A DNA stretch of 64,000 bases, taken from Rhizobium leguminosarum bv. trifolii WSM1325 (GTDB taxonomy: Bacteria; Pseudomonadota; Alphaproteobacteria; Rhizobiales; Rhizobiaceae). Position 1 is the first letter of the stretch. Every line of letters starts with the position of its first letter. A program made the position numbers and the translations under genes. Below are positions 50,241 to 58,464 of this stretch, piece after piece. The DNA lies in NCBI GenBank assembly GCA_000023185.1, contig CP001624.1:596974-660973 (forward strand), in the 5' to 3' direction. The notes beneath the pieces are model-generated. The model saw nothing but the letters and a program-made list of their open reading frames with translations. It was not told the origin of the DNA and did no database searches.

Positions 50241-51197
50241 TCACATGCGCGTCCAGTTGATGCTCGGCAGGTCCTCGACGATATTGTCGGCCGGATTGCG
50301 CAGCACGAGGTTCAGGCTGCCGTTCGACTGGCCCATGGCAAAAATCAGCATTTCAGCTTCCGACGGTGTCACTTCGACGGTCACATTGTTGTAGGTGCTG
50401 TTCGCCTTGGTGACCGCACCCTCCGCCGTCGTCGCCGCGCCGACAGCCAGAACCTTGACATTTTGCAGGAAGGTGCGGGTGACGACGCGGGTACGCGAGC
50501 TGATGCCGAGTTTATAATCCTGCGCCTGCTTGCGGTAGGCGTTGACGTCGTTCTCGTCGGCGCCGGGATACTGGGTGAGATAGTTCTTCAGCATCTGTTC
50601 GACCGGCGACTGCGGCTGGGCTGGAGCCTGCGGCTGTCCGGCTGCGGGCGGCGCCTGGCCCGGCACGGCAGGCTGACCTGGCAAGGCAGCGGGCTGGCCG
50701 GGAGCTCCCGGCTGGGTCGCGGCGGCCGGCGCCACGGGCTCGACCGGTTCGTCGACCGTGCCGAGGATGTCGACATAGCTGCCCGGCTCGACGAAATGGC
50801 CGACGGCCGCGGCCGCGTTGACAGGGAGGGTCAGCGCCCGCTTGCCGGGCGCGATCATCGTCGTCAGGCGTCCGCCGTCGGTATCGTCGAAATACTGAAA
50901 GAGCAACACGGAGCCGGCCGGAATATCGCTCGCAGCCGTCCTGTCCTTCAGCCATTCCTGATAGGCGCTGGCGGCGGGAACCGCGAGTTTGGCCAGCGCC
51001 CCGAAGCTTTCCGGCAGCATCACCGGTTCGGCGAGCATGTCGGGCGTGATCGCCTGTCCTCGCGTGACCTTCCTGTCGGGCTGGAGCCGCATGAAGGCAT
51101 AGGCCACCTGCTCGTTCTTGACGCTCTCGGTCCAGAAGTAGAGCAGAACGCCGGTGATGAGCCCGACGATGACAGCCGCGATGAGCTTCCAGTTCAT
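50241..51197 (-). CDS. cpaB: CpaB/RcpC-like pilus assembly protein (SAF domain)
   Basis: 318 aa. N-terminal membrane anchor WKLIAAVIVGLITGVLLYFW, then SAF-type domain (DRKVTRGQAITPDMLAEPVM; IPAGSVLLFQYFDD), ITLPVNA-like RALTLPVNAAAAVGHFVEPG and SYVDILGTVDEP, a Pro/Gln/Ala-rich insert, and a C-terminal VTVEVTPSEAEMLIFAMGQS segment. CpaB supports the outer-membrane secretin in Tad systems, though no secretin gene is seen here. Confidence 0.85.
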   Translation of the reverse strand: MNWKLIAAVIVGLITGVLLYFWTESVKNEQVAYAFMRLQPDRKVTRGQAITPDMLAEPVMLPESFGALAKLAVPAASAYQEWLKDRTAASDIPAGSVLLFQYFDDTDGGRLTTMIAPGKRALTLPVNAAAAVGHFVEPGSYVDILGTVDEPVEPVAPAAATQPGAPGQPAALPGQPAVPGQAPPAAGQPQAPAQPQSPVEQMLKNYLTQYPGADENDVNAYRKQAQDYKLGISSRTRVVTRTFLQNVKVLAVGAATTAEGAVTKANSTYNNVTVEVTPSEAEMLIFAMGQSNGSLNLVLRNPADNIVEDLPSINWTRM

Positions 51198-52132
51198 GGT
51201 GTTATTCCTTCGACGAAGGGTTGCCTGATTTGAATGACTTCGACGGTCCGGCCGTCGGTTTTGCTGCGAGTGTACAAAACATTGGCCTCGACGCTGCCGC
51301 GCCGGCCATAAAGTGCTGTGACCCCGCCGCGCTGTGCCGGCGGCGTCTCGATGGTAAAACCGTCGCGGGCAAGCAGATCGGCGCGCTGATCGGACCAGCG
51401 CACGGCCGACAGCGTGCCTTTCGACACGACCGTGCGCGACGTGTGGCTTTGGTCGCGATCGCCGATATCGCTCAGCACCTCGACACCGGCCGGCGGACGC
51501 AGCGACATCGGCAGCTTGCTGACATCGGCGGGGGCCGCAAAGGCCGGCAGCGTCGAGGCAACATCCTCGAAGCGGCTCATCAGCACCTCGGTCCTCGGCG
51601 CATCGGCGGGACGGCGGATCATGATCGAGACGCCCGGGATCGGCGCTCTTGCCGAAGGATTTTTAGGATCCTGCCGGCGGAGATAGTCGAGGGCCGCCTC
51701 GCCGTCGCCGTCGAAGAACCGCACCACCACGGCGAGATCGTCGCGGATGCGGCTCGTCTTCGGGACGATCAGCATGTTGGCGGCAATGACCGCGGTCAGT
51801 TCTTCCTTGTTATCGCTCCTGGGCAAGGCCGGCCTTGTATTGGCGGCCAGCACCCGCAGCCATTCGTCGGTGATATCGGAAATGCTGCGATCGCTCTGGT
51901 AGGGCGTGAATTCAAGCGGCTGGCCGTTGATGACGAGATCGCGCGGCGCCCGCTCCGGCGCGCCGAGGATGCCGGCCAGCATCGAATTCAGCGGCACTTT
52001 GAAATCCTTGTAGATTTCGGCACGGACCGGTGTGGCCACGGCGGCGGCGAGCCCGATCACCAGCACCAAACCAGTGAGATGGCCGGCAAGGTGACCGGCG
52101 AGACGAAAGGAGATGCGCGCGCCCTGCATCAT
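51194..52132 (-). CDS. Exported protein of unknown function in the Tad operon
   Basis: 312 aa from ATG 52132. Signal peptide with core LTGLVLVIGLAAAVATPVRA (cut after about residue 37). Mature part not recognised; segments PLNSMLAGILGAPERAPRDL and VEANVLYTRSKTDGRTVEVI suggest a soluble periplasmic or lipoprotein-like component. It overlaps the cpaB start by 4 bases and sits where other Tad operons carry the secretin, but no secretin motif is present. Confidence 0.7.
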   Translation of the reverse strand: MMQGARISFRLAGHLAGHLTGLVLVIGLAAAVATPVRAEIYKDFKVPLNSMLAGILGAPERAPRDLVINGQPLEFTPYQSDRSISDITDEWLRVLAANTRPALPRSDNKEELTAVIAANMLIVPKTSRIRDDLAVVVRFFDGDGEAALDYLRRQDPKNPSARAPIPGVSIMIRRPADAPRTEVLMSRFEDVASTLPAFAAPADVSKLPMSLRPPAGVEVLSDIGDRDQSHTSRTVVSKGTLSAVRWSDQRADLLARDGFTIETPPAQRGGVTALYGRRGSVEANVLYTRSKTDGRTVEVIQIRQPFVEGITP

Positions 52133-52133
52133 C

Positions 52134-52814
52134 TTATTTCGCTCCCGGGAAGACGCCGTCGAACAGATCGCCGGAATCGTCGGCCACATCGCGGATTTCC
52201 CGGCGCAGCGTCGGATCGTAGCCACGGCGCGTGGTATCGTTGTTGTGGGAGGCAAACAGCGTCGAATCGTCCACCGTGAACGCGTCCTTCCAGCGGAGGC
52301 TTCTGATCGTATCGAGATCGTCGGAATCCCTGAACTTGTAGACCCGGTCGGCCGTCGCGGTGACGAGCTGCGGCTTCTCATTGGCGAGGTCGCCGACCAT
52401 GTCGCCGAAATCGCGCCCGTCGCTCTTCAAGGTATTTTGCACGTCGTCCCAGACAAAGGTGCGTTGCGGGTCGCCGTCGCCTTCATGCGATGGCGTGCGC
52501 GCGCAGCTCATGGCGTCGCCCCCGGGCAGTGCCGGCAAGGCCGGGATCGGGAAGACGTTCGAGAAATCCGACGTGCAGTCCAGCCCATTCGCCTCGGCGA
52601 AGGCGGCGTTGCGCATCGCAAGCATGGTTCCCACCTTCTTGGTGGAAATCTTGTTGGCGTGGATGACGAAAATCACGATCAGCAGGATAACTGGCGCGGC
52701 AAGTACGAATTCGATCGAGGCGAGACCGCGCCTGTCGCGGTGCAGCCGCATCAGCAGCCCGCGGCCTGGAAGACCGCCCGTAGGCTCAGTGTGTGTTGAC
52801 GGCAGCCCAGGCAT
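52134..52814 (-). CDS. TadE-like minor pilin
   Basis: 226 aa. Prepilin-like N-terminus RDRRGLASIEFVLAAPVILL with Glu at +5 and a hydrophobic helix (residues 28-50), as in TadE proteins. Start at ATG 52814 with GGAGGAG close upstream, inside the end of the preceding gene (29-base overlap). Processed by the prepilin peptidase of this cluster. Confidence 0.78.
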   Translation of the reverse strand: MPGLPSTHTEPTGGLPGRGLLMRLHRDRRGLASIEFVLAAPVILLIVIFVIHANKISTKKVGTMLAMRNAAFAEANGLDCTSDFSNVFPIPALPALPGGDAMSCARTPSHEGDGDPQRTFVWDDVQNTLKSDGRDFGDMVGDLANEKPQLVTATADRVYKFRDSDDLDTIRSLRWKDAFTVDDSTLFASHNNDTTRRGYDPTLRREIRDVADDSGDLFDGVFPGAK

Positions 52815-54426
52815 TGGCTCCTCCTCGGTCGAAGACGCGGGTCAGACCGGTAAAACTGTCGGCCGCCGGGCTCTGCTTGATGGTGTTCGAAACCTCGCCG
52901 ATATCGTCGGCTAGCGTGGCGGGCGCAAGCGATGCCAGCCAGTCCTGTGTGTAGAGGTCGAAGGCCGTGTAATTGTGGACCCAGCTCTGCGCGAGCGCAT
53001 AGGCCGACGGTGTCTTGTCCTTGAAGATGCGGATCTGCAGCCTGGCGCGCGGGGCGCGCGAAACGATCGCCAGCGTCTGGTAGTCGTCGAGTTGCTCGCC
53101 GCCGAAAGGCGTGAAGTTGAAAGGTGTGCGTCCCTTCAGCCAGTAAGGCTTCGGGAAGGAAACGACAGGCAGTGCGCCTGCCATCGAAATCGCAGCACCC
53201 GCCGGGCTGCAGACCCCATCCCAGATCGTGTCGAACTTGCGGGTGAAATCGTTCTCGTCCTTTGTCTGCGCGTCGGAATAACGCGGCGGTACGTCGATCG
53301 GCAGTTGGAAGGGGTTGGTGATGCCGACGCCGATGCCGAAGACCTCGTCCGCGAGCCAGAAGCTGACGTCGAGCGCTGCTTCTTCCAGCCAGCTCAGATC
53401 ACCGGCATATTGCTCGACGATCGCCTTGAACGGTACCTTGCTTAGGTAAGCCGGGCCGAAGGCTTCATAGAAGATGTAGAAGTTCACCAGCGCATCGTCG
53501 ATGCCGCTTTCGTGGTTCACCCAGTCGCGAATATGGCTGCCATCGACGCCGCCTGCGGTCAACGGACCCTTGCCGTTGGGGAAGCCGCGGTTGGCGAACT
53601 CGCCGCGCATGAGGAACGGGTCCTGCCCTTGGGTGCCATAGGTCATGGCAATGCACATTTCAGCATAGGCAGAGGCGGGATTGATGCCGTCGCGATCGAC
53701 CGGCAGGTTACCGCCCGCACCCTCTCCGGCGTTGTTGCAGGACTCGCAGGGCGGATGGAAGACGACGTGGTCCGACTTGTTCAGGCGCACCAAATGCAGG
53801 GCCTCGTTGCCGACGCGTTGCGGGAAGCTTTCGACGAGATAGTCGTTGAGGTCGTTCATGGCGTCGATAATGTCGCTGGACTTCACGATGAGGCCCAAGG
53901 GATCATAATCGAGCTGTGCTTTTACCGTATATCCAATCGCCAGGCCGGCTTCCGTCGCCCGGAACCCCTGGAAAGCCAGGCAAGCGCCGTAGATGATGCC
54001 ACCGACGATCGGCACCTTCTGCCAGCCGGGGCAATAGGGCATTGGCGGAAGCGGCGGCAGGAGCGACGCCGGCCCGAAGCCTTCGGTGAACGAATATTCG
54101 GCGAGTTTCGCCAGAATGGCGGCCGAGCGCACGGCCAGTTCCGCCGTCGTCAGCTGGAAGGCGACCGAGGTCGCCATGACGACGGTTGCCTGCGAGGAGG
54201 CGACGTTGTTCATCGCCATGATGTTGAGATAGCGGGCTTCCCAGTCGGCATGGACGAGTGCGGCGGCATCGGCCGTGTCCTGCGTGCGCTGCTTGTCGTA
54301 GATCATCTGTCCCGTATTCAGGATCCAGACGATCATCAGCGCGAGCGCGATCGTCATGTAGAGGATGATCGGTGACAGGAAGCCGCGTTCGTCGCGATGC
54401 AGGCGCTTGATGAGGGTCGGTGTCAT
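52786..54426 (-). CDS. TadG-like pilus-assembly protein
   Basis: 546 aa from ATG 54426. N-terminus RDERGFLSPIILYMTIALAL with one hydrophobic helix and QDTADAAALVHADWEARYLN, the TadG/TadE-G signature (GQxxxDxADAAAL). The large exported remainder has Cys-rich and Trp-rich parts (PPCESCNNAG; ISMAGALPVV) without a von Willebrand domain that I can see. Overlaps neighbours on both sides. Confidence 0.78.
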   Translation of the reverse strand: MTPTLIKRLHRDERGFLSPIILYMTIALALMIVWILNTGQMIYDKQRTQDTADAAALVHADWEARYLNIMAMNNVASSQATVVMATSVAFQLTTAELAVRSAAILAKLAEYSFTEGFGPASLLPPLPPMPYCPGWQKVPIVGGIIYGACLAFQGFRATEAGLAIGYTVKAQLDYDPLGLIVKSSDIIDAMNDLNDYLVESFPQRVGNEALHLVRLNKSDHVVFHPPCESCNNAGEGAGGNLPVDRDGINPASAYAEMCIAMTYGTQGQDPFLMRGEFANRGFPNGKGPLTAGGVDGSHIRDWVNHESGIDDALVNFYIFYEAFGPAYLSKVPFKAIVEQYAGDLSWLEEAALDVSFWLADEVFGIGVGITNPFQLPIDVPPRYSDAQTKDENDFTRKFDTIWDGVCSPAGAAISMAGALPVVSFPKPYWLKGRTPFNFTPFGGEQLDDYQTLAIVSRAPRARLQIRIFKDKTPSAYALAQSWVHNYTAFDLYTQDWLASLAPATLADDIGEVSNTIKQSPAADSFTGLTRVFDRGGANAWAAVNTH

Positions 54427-55220
54427 AGCAGGTTCACCTCCGCCGTCGAGATCGTGTAGTAGCGGCCGTCCTTCCTCTGGCCGCGGGCAAAGACCCAGCC
54501 GGCATATTCGAGCAGCAGGAAGCGCGCTTCCACCTTGGCGGTGACCGGCACATGCGGCGAGCGGTTGATGGCCGCATAGAGCGCCATCGGCGCGCGGTCG
54601 ACGGTCACGGTGACGTTTTGCGGGTCGAACATGTAGCGGGCCTGGTTGCGCATCGCGCGCCAGTTCTTCGAAAGCCCGGAGGCATCTGCAAGGTTTTTCA
54701 GCGCATCTTCCGGCGGCTGGCAGGCGCCGACGCATTTCAGCTGGTCGTAGGGTGCGGCCGGGATCAGCGCCAGGCGGGCGGCAAGATCGGCTTTGCCGGC
54801 AGCAGCGTCGTCATCGCAGGTCTTGACGTCGATTAGGCTTCGCAGCGTGATCGGCAGGGCCGGGCAGAAATAGACGCGGGCGCTGCGGGCCGCCGCATAG
54901 GCAGCATAGTGGGTGAAGAGGTGGTTTTTTGCCAGGATGGTGAACTGGAAGACCACGAACATGAAGAAGACGAAGACCGGTGTCACCAACACGAAATCCA
55001 TCATTGTCGTGCTGCCGGAGGTATCGCCGTGCAACTCCGATATCCGGCGCCGGCGGGCGGAAAGCCGCGGCAGCAGCAGCATAGAGGCAAGCAGCAGCAT
55101 GGCGATCGCAAAGGTACCGAGGAGCGCGCCGTGATCCTGAGGGACCCAGAAGGTCCGCGAGTGCAGGATCGAACTCCAGAAGGCACCGTCGAAGATGGGG
55201 CGTTCGAGTTCAGCGCGCAT
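54423..55220 (-). CDS. TadE/TadF-like pilus protein
   Basis: 265 aa from ATG 55220. Two hydrophobic helices: ALLGTFAIAMLLLASMLLLP and MMDFVLVTPVFVFFMFVVFQ, the second like TadE/F pseudopilin helices, then THYAAYAAARSARVYF and a periplasmic domain with Cys pairs (KCVGACQPP). Start overlap of 4 bases with the next gene. Confidence 0.7.
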   Translation of the reverse strand: MRAELERPIFDGAFWSSILHSRTFWVPQDHGALLGTFAIAMLLLASMLLLPRLSARRRRISELHGDTSGSTTMMDFVLVTPVFVFFMFVVFQFTILAKNHLFTHYAAYAAARSARVYFCPALPITLRSLIDVKTCDDDAAAGKADLAARLALIPAAPYDQLKCVGACQPPEDALKNLADASGLSKNWRAMRNQARYMFDPQNVTVTVDRAPMALYAAINRSPHVPVTAKVEARFLLLEYAGWVFARGQRKDGRYYTISTAEVNLL

Positions 55221-55225
55221 TGCCG

Positions 55226-55789
55226 TTACCTCACGAATGAAAGAGGGGTGAAATCGGGCATGAAAAGGCACCAGAGAAGTCCGAGAGCAGCGGCAACGCC
55301 GAAGCGAACGGTATGATGGGTTTCGCGCGGCTTCAGCACGGAAGCGGCATCGCGGAAACCGGCAGGCAGGAGAAGCGCAAACAATCCGACCGTTCGGGCC
55401 AGCACGCTCCACTGAACACGCCGCGCCATGGAGAAAACGGCAATCACGCCGCCGACCATCAGCGATGCAAGTGTGACGTCGATGGCGGGCCAGAGGCCAA
55501 GAATGGCGCCGAGCGCCGCCATCAGCTTGACGTCGCCGCCGCCGCAGCTTCCGGCTGCGAAGGCGATGATGAAGATCAGGCCGGCTGCAAAGAGGCCTGC
55601 GAAAGCAAGCCCTATCCCCGCGAGACCGCCGCTGACTGCCGCCAACATGAACCCGCCAAGCAGGCAAGGATAAGTGACGGCGTTCGGGATATGACCGTGG
55701 CGATGGTCGAGCACCGCCGCGGTCATGGTACAGGCGACGGCAAGAGCCGCCGCCGCAGGCACCAGGGTCAGATCATAGGTCGTATCCAT
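55226..55789 (-). CDS. cpaA: CpaA/TadV-type prepilin peptidase (A24)
   Basis: 187 aa from ATG 55789. Membrane aspartyl peptidase: first Asp in AVLDHRHGHIPNAVTYP near residue 30 and second in the GGGDVKLMAALG motif near residue 84, with about six hydrophobic helices. It would process the pilin and TadE-like proteins. Confidence 0.85.
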   Translation of the reverse strand: MDTTYDLTLVPAAAALAVACTMTAAVLDHRHGHIPNAVTYPCLLGGFMLAAVSGGLAGIGLAFAGLFAAGLIFIIAFAAGSCGGGDVKLMAALGAILGLWPAIDVTLASLMVGGVIAVFSMARRVQWSVLARTVGLFALLLPAGFRDAASVLKPRETHHTVRFGVAAALGLLWCLFMPDFTPLSFVR

Positions 55790-55802
55790 GATCCCGACCC
55801 GC

Positions 55803-56006
55803 TTATTGACCCGGCTCAGGAATTCTCTCGGCATCCGAGAGCGCCGTGTTCTTTTCGTTGAACCATTCGCCGATCTGTTTGCCGAATGCGAGCAGGATCA
55901 GCATCAGCGGAATGACGATCAGGGCGACGGCCAGGACGATCTGGGCCATGTCGCCGCGTTCGTCCTTGTGAAGTGCAATTGCGAGAGTCTTGAGTTTACC
56001 AAACAT
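55803..56006 (-). CDS. Flp-pilin-like small membrane protein (67 aa)
   Basis: Begins MFGKLKTLAIALHKDERGDM at ATG 56006 with GAGGAGTAC upstream. Prepilin-like DERGDMAQIVLAVALIVIPL then a long hydrophobic helix and an acidic tail. Position before the prepilin peptidase suggests it is the major pilin or a pseudopilin; it lacks the standard GAIAAEY Flp motif. Confidence 0.68.
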   Translation of the reverse strand: MFGKLKTLAIALHKDERGDMAQIVLAVALIVIPLMLILLAFGKQIGEWFNEKNTALSDAERIPEPGQ

Positions 56007-56514
56007 GTGAGTACTCCTCATTCCCAGGTTTGTTTCGGTTCGAAGCCTTGGTGAAGATGAACCAAGCATACGCTATCGATCCGAACGAGCATGTTGCTCG
56101 ATCCAATGATATTTTCTGCTTCAGCTTATCTTCCCCGGCGGCCAACGTTTGTTGAGCAACACCATTAAGACCCAAGAGTGCGCCCAAGGCCAGCCCTCCG
56201 TCAAGCAAACGAAACGAAGGGTTCCAATTGTCTTGGAGGCATCGGCGGCAAAGTCGCAGTTGACGCCCGGTTTTTTTAACTAACCTTTTGAACAGGCTGA
56301 AGTTTTACCTGTGGAGAAGAAGTTTTTGATGGTCCTTCGCGGCTTCGTCTACTGCTCCATAATTGGCCAATTCTTTCAAAGCGATAGAAGAGAAGGCGTA
56401 CCGCGGGCAGAATCACCGCCCGCACGCCACCCGACCATGGCGTTGTTTGATGATCTGGATTAAGCTTTCCTGAAATGGTGGGTATCGCCCGCCAGTCGAT
56501 CCGGAGAGAGAACG
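56007..56514. other. Divergent intergenic region of the Tad cluster
   Basis: 508 bases between the minus-strand pilin-like gene and the plus-strand 43-aa gene. No protein recognised on either strand. AT-rich stretches around 56270-56360 probably hold divergent promoters. A hairpin GCGGGC...GCCCGC lies at 56403-56423. Confidence 0.6.
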
Positions 56515-56646
56515 ATGGAAACGATGAGCAGCATCTTAATACTTGGATTGGTCCTCATTCCATTGATGATGTTCTTTCCGACCGCGGTTCAGATGATGGC
56601 GACGCTGTTCGGCATGAGCACGGTCCTGGTCGGGATGCCGCTCTGA
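56515..56646 (+). CDS. Small membrane peptide (43 aa) before the second TadA
   Basis: METMSSILILGLVLIPLMMF begins it, and it is almost entirely hydrophobic with a second stretch MMATLFGMSTVLVGMPL. Strong ribosome site CCGGAGAGAG 8 bases upstream of ATG 56515. Its TGA overlaps the ATG of the second TadA (TGATGA at 56644-56649), so the two are translationally coupled. Not matched to a known family; could be a pilin-like or docking subunit. Confidence 0.7.
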   Translation: METMSSILILGLVLIPLMMFFPTAVQMMATLFGMSTVLVGMPL

Positions 56647-57788
56647 TGAAGGCCGTATCCGACGACGCTGCCGAACAGGCCACCTTCCAGGTCCTGACCC
56701 GGGCGCTGGACAAGCTGCTTGGGCCGATCCGTTTTCTCCTCGATGATCCGAGCGTGTCCGAAATCCTGATCAACGGCACATCCGACATTTTCGTCGAAAG
56801 GCGAGGCAAGCTCGAACGCGCCGATACGCGTTTCGCCAGTCGTGAGGATCTGGAATCGGCCGCGCGCAGCATCGCGCAGTTCTCAGGCAAGCGGCTGACG
56901 CCGGAGGAACCGAGCGTCGAGGCCCGTCTGCCGGATGGTTCGCGCGTGCAGATGATCCAGCCGCCCGCGTCGCGCACCGGGCTTTGCATCTCCATCCGCC
57001 GCTTTCTGAAAGAACATCGCAGCATCCACGATCTCGTCACCCAGGGCAGCCTGACCGACGAGTCGCTGACGCTGCTGCAGGCCGCCGTTGGGCTGCAAAA
57101 GAACGTCATCATCTCCGGCGGCACCGGCACCGGCAAGACGACGATGCTGAACGCGCTGTCGGAAGCCTTTGCCGACCACGAGCGCATCATCGTCATTGAA
57201 GACACGTCCGAACTGCAGATCCGTAAGGAACACGTGGTCTATCTCGAAGTGACGAAGCCCGATCGGTTCGGCCGCGGCGGCGCCAGCATCCGCGACCTGT
57301 TCCGCTCGTCGCTGCGCATGCGGCCCGACCGGGTCATCGTCGGCGAGTGCCGCGGCGGCGAGGCGCTCGATATGATCCAGGCAATGACATCAGGTCACAG
57401 CGGCAGCCTTTCGACGGTGCATGCGAATACGCCCTATGACTCCCTGCACCGGCTGGAAACGCTGGCGCTGATGTCTGATATCGACATGCCGCTTCGGCCG
57501 CTGCGCGCCCAGATCGCCTCGGCGGTCGACGTCGTCGTGCAGATCGCCCGCTTCAAGCGCACAGGAAGGCGCCGGGTGGTCGAGATTTCCGAGATCAAGG
57601 GCCTGAACAATGACGGCCAGTATATCGTCGAAAGCATCTACAAGCTCGAGGGCGACGGCCATTCCAATCCCGACGGCGCACTGCTGTGGACCGGTGTAGT
57701 ACCGAGCTTTGCCGCCGATGCGCTGGAGGAGCTGCAAGGCGCGGCGCGCCCCGAATGGGTCGGCGCCGCCTCGCTGCATACAGCTTGA
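56646..57788 (+). CDS. Second TadA/CpaF-type secretion ATPase
   Basis: 380 aa, without the FHA-like front end. CpaF family motifs: LDDPSVSEILINGTSDIFVE, Walker A SGGTGTGKTTMLNAL near residue 158, IIVIEDTSELQIRKEHVVYL, RMRPDRVIVGECRGGEALDM and GHSGSLSTVHANTPYDSLHR. It runs opposite to the main Tad operon and is coupled to the 43-aa peptide. Two ATPases suggest extension and retraction, or a separate conjugation-like TrbB role; TrbB is an alternative family name. Confidence 0.85.
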   Translation: MKAVSDDAAEQATFQVLTRALDKLLGPIRFLLDDPSVSEILINGTSDIFVERRGKLERADTRFASREDLESAARSIAQFSGKRLTPEEPSVEARLPDGSRVQMIQPPASRTGLCISIRRFLKEHRSIHDLVTQGSLTDESLTLLQAAVGLQKNVIISGGTGTGKTTMLNALSEAFADHERIIVIEDTSELQIRKEHVVYLEVTKPDRFGRGGASIRDLFRSSLRMRPDRVIVGECRGGEALDMIQAMTSGHSGSLSTVHANTPYDSLHRLETLALMSDIDMPLRPLRAQIASAVDVVVQIARFKRTGRRRVVEISEIKGLNNDGQYIVESIYKLEGDGHSNPDGALLWTGVVPSFAADALEELQGAARPEWVGAASLHTA

Positions 57789-57809
57789 AAACGATCGAAA
57801 CCCGCCTCT

Positions 57810-57916
57810 AGACCAGGATGATTTTGGGCCGGATTGGCCTAAAATCATCCTGGTCTACGTTATATAGTGAGAGCATGATGTCATCGGAAAACCTCACACT
57901 TTTCGGCATAATGCTC
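57810..57916. repeat. RIME-type composite palindromic repeat
   Basis: AGACCAGGATGATTTT...ATCATCCTGGTCT (57810-57856) followed by GAGCATGATG...ATAATGCTC (57871-57916), 107 bp in total. It matches the arrangement at 32472-32582. The second palindrome abuts the soxG stop at 57919. Confidence 0.85.
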
Positions 57917-57918
57917 TG

Positions 57919-58464
57919 TCAGACGTCGTCCTTTTCAGCGCTCGCCGCCATATGCACGAGATCGTCCCAGAGGCTTTCGGCAAAACCGCGCAGGACCGTG
58001 AGTTCGAAGCTGTCATCGCCGGTGCGGACGATCTGCACGGAGAGATGACCGACCATCGTCATGGCCGAATGGCCTTCCGGAAAGACGGAAGGATCGAGAT
58101 CGACGGCGGCCCCCCTTGAGAGAAGTGCGCGCGAAGAACGGCCGGAAACGCCGATACGCACGCGCCCGTGGCTCTGGTCCATGACGAAAGCCTTTCCCGC
58201 AAGTGCTGCCGCGAGAGCATGGAGGCTGGCGGGCACGAGCGGCTCGTGGCCGGCGACGAACCATTGCCGGAAGCCTGCCTTACGGATCGAACTTTTCGCA
58301 AAGCCTGCTTTCACCAATTCTGCGGCGAGCGCGGTGGGCTCGATTGCGCCGAGCACATGCAGGAGATGGCCCTCCGGCAAGGCTTCCAGCCGGACGCCCG
58401 CCCCTGAGATGCCTTTATATGCTGCCCCGGCCAGAACCGGCTTGTGTTGCGGAAGATCACGCAT
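57919..58464 (-). CDS. soxG: Sarcosine oxidase gamma subunit
   Basis: 181 aa from ATG 58464. Small subunit of heterotetrameric sarcosine oxidase. Matching stretches: EGHLLHVLGAIEPTALAAEL, GRSSRALLSRGAAVDLDPSV and FPEGHSAMTMVGHLSVQIVR. Its start overlaps the end of soxA by 8 bases. Last gene of the operon. Confidence 0.85.
   Translation of the reverse strand: MRDLPQHKPVLAGAAYKGISGAGVRLEALPEGHLLHVLGAIEPTALAAELVKAGFAKSSIRKAGFRQWFVAGHEPLVPASLHALAAALAGKAFVMDQSHGRVRIGVSGRSSRALLSRGAAVDLDPSVFPEGHSAMTMVGHLSVQIVRTGDDSFELTVLRGFAESLWDDLVHMAASAEKDDV

Noticed and set aside
56515..56646. Considered as a second RiPP precursor
   Set aside because: It is strongly hydrophobic, coupled to a pilus ATPase, and no modification enzyme is near, so a membrane subunit is more likely.
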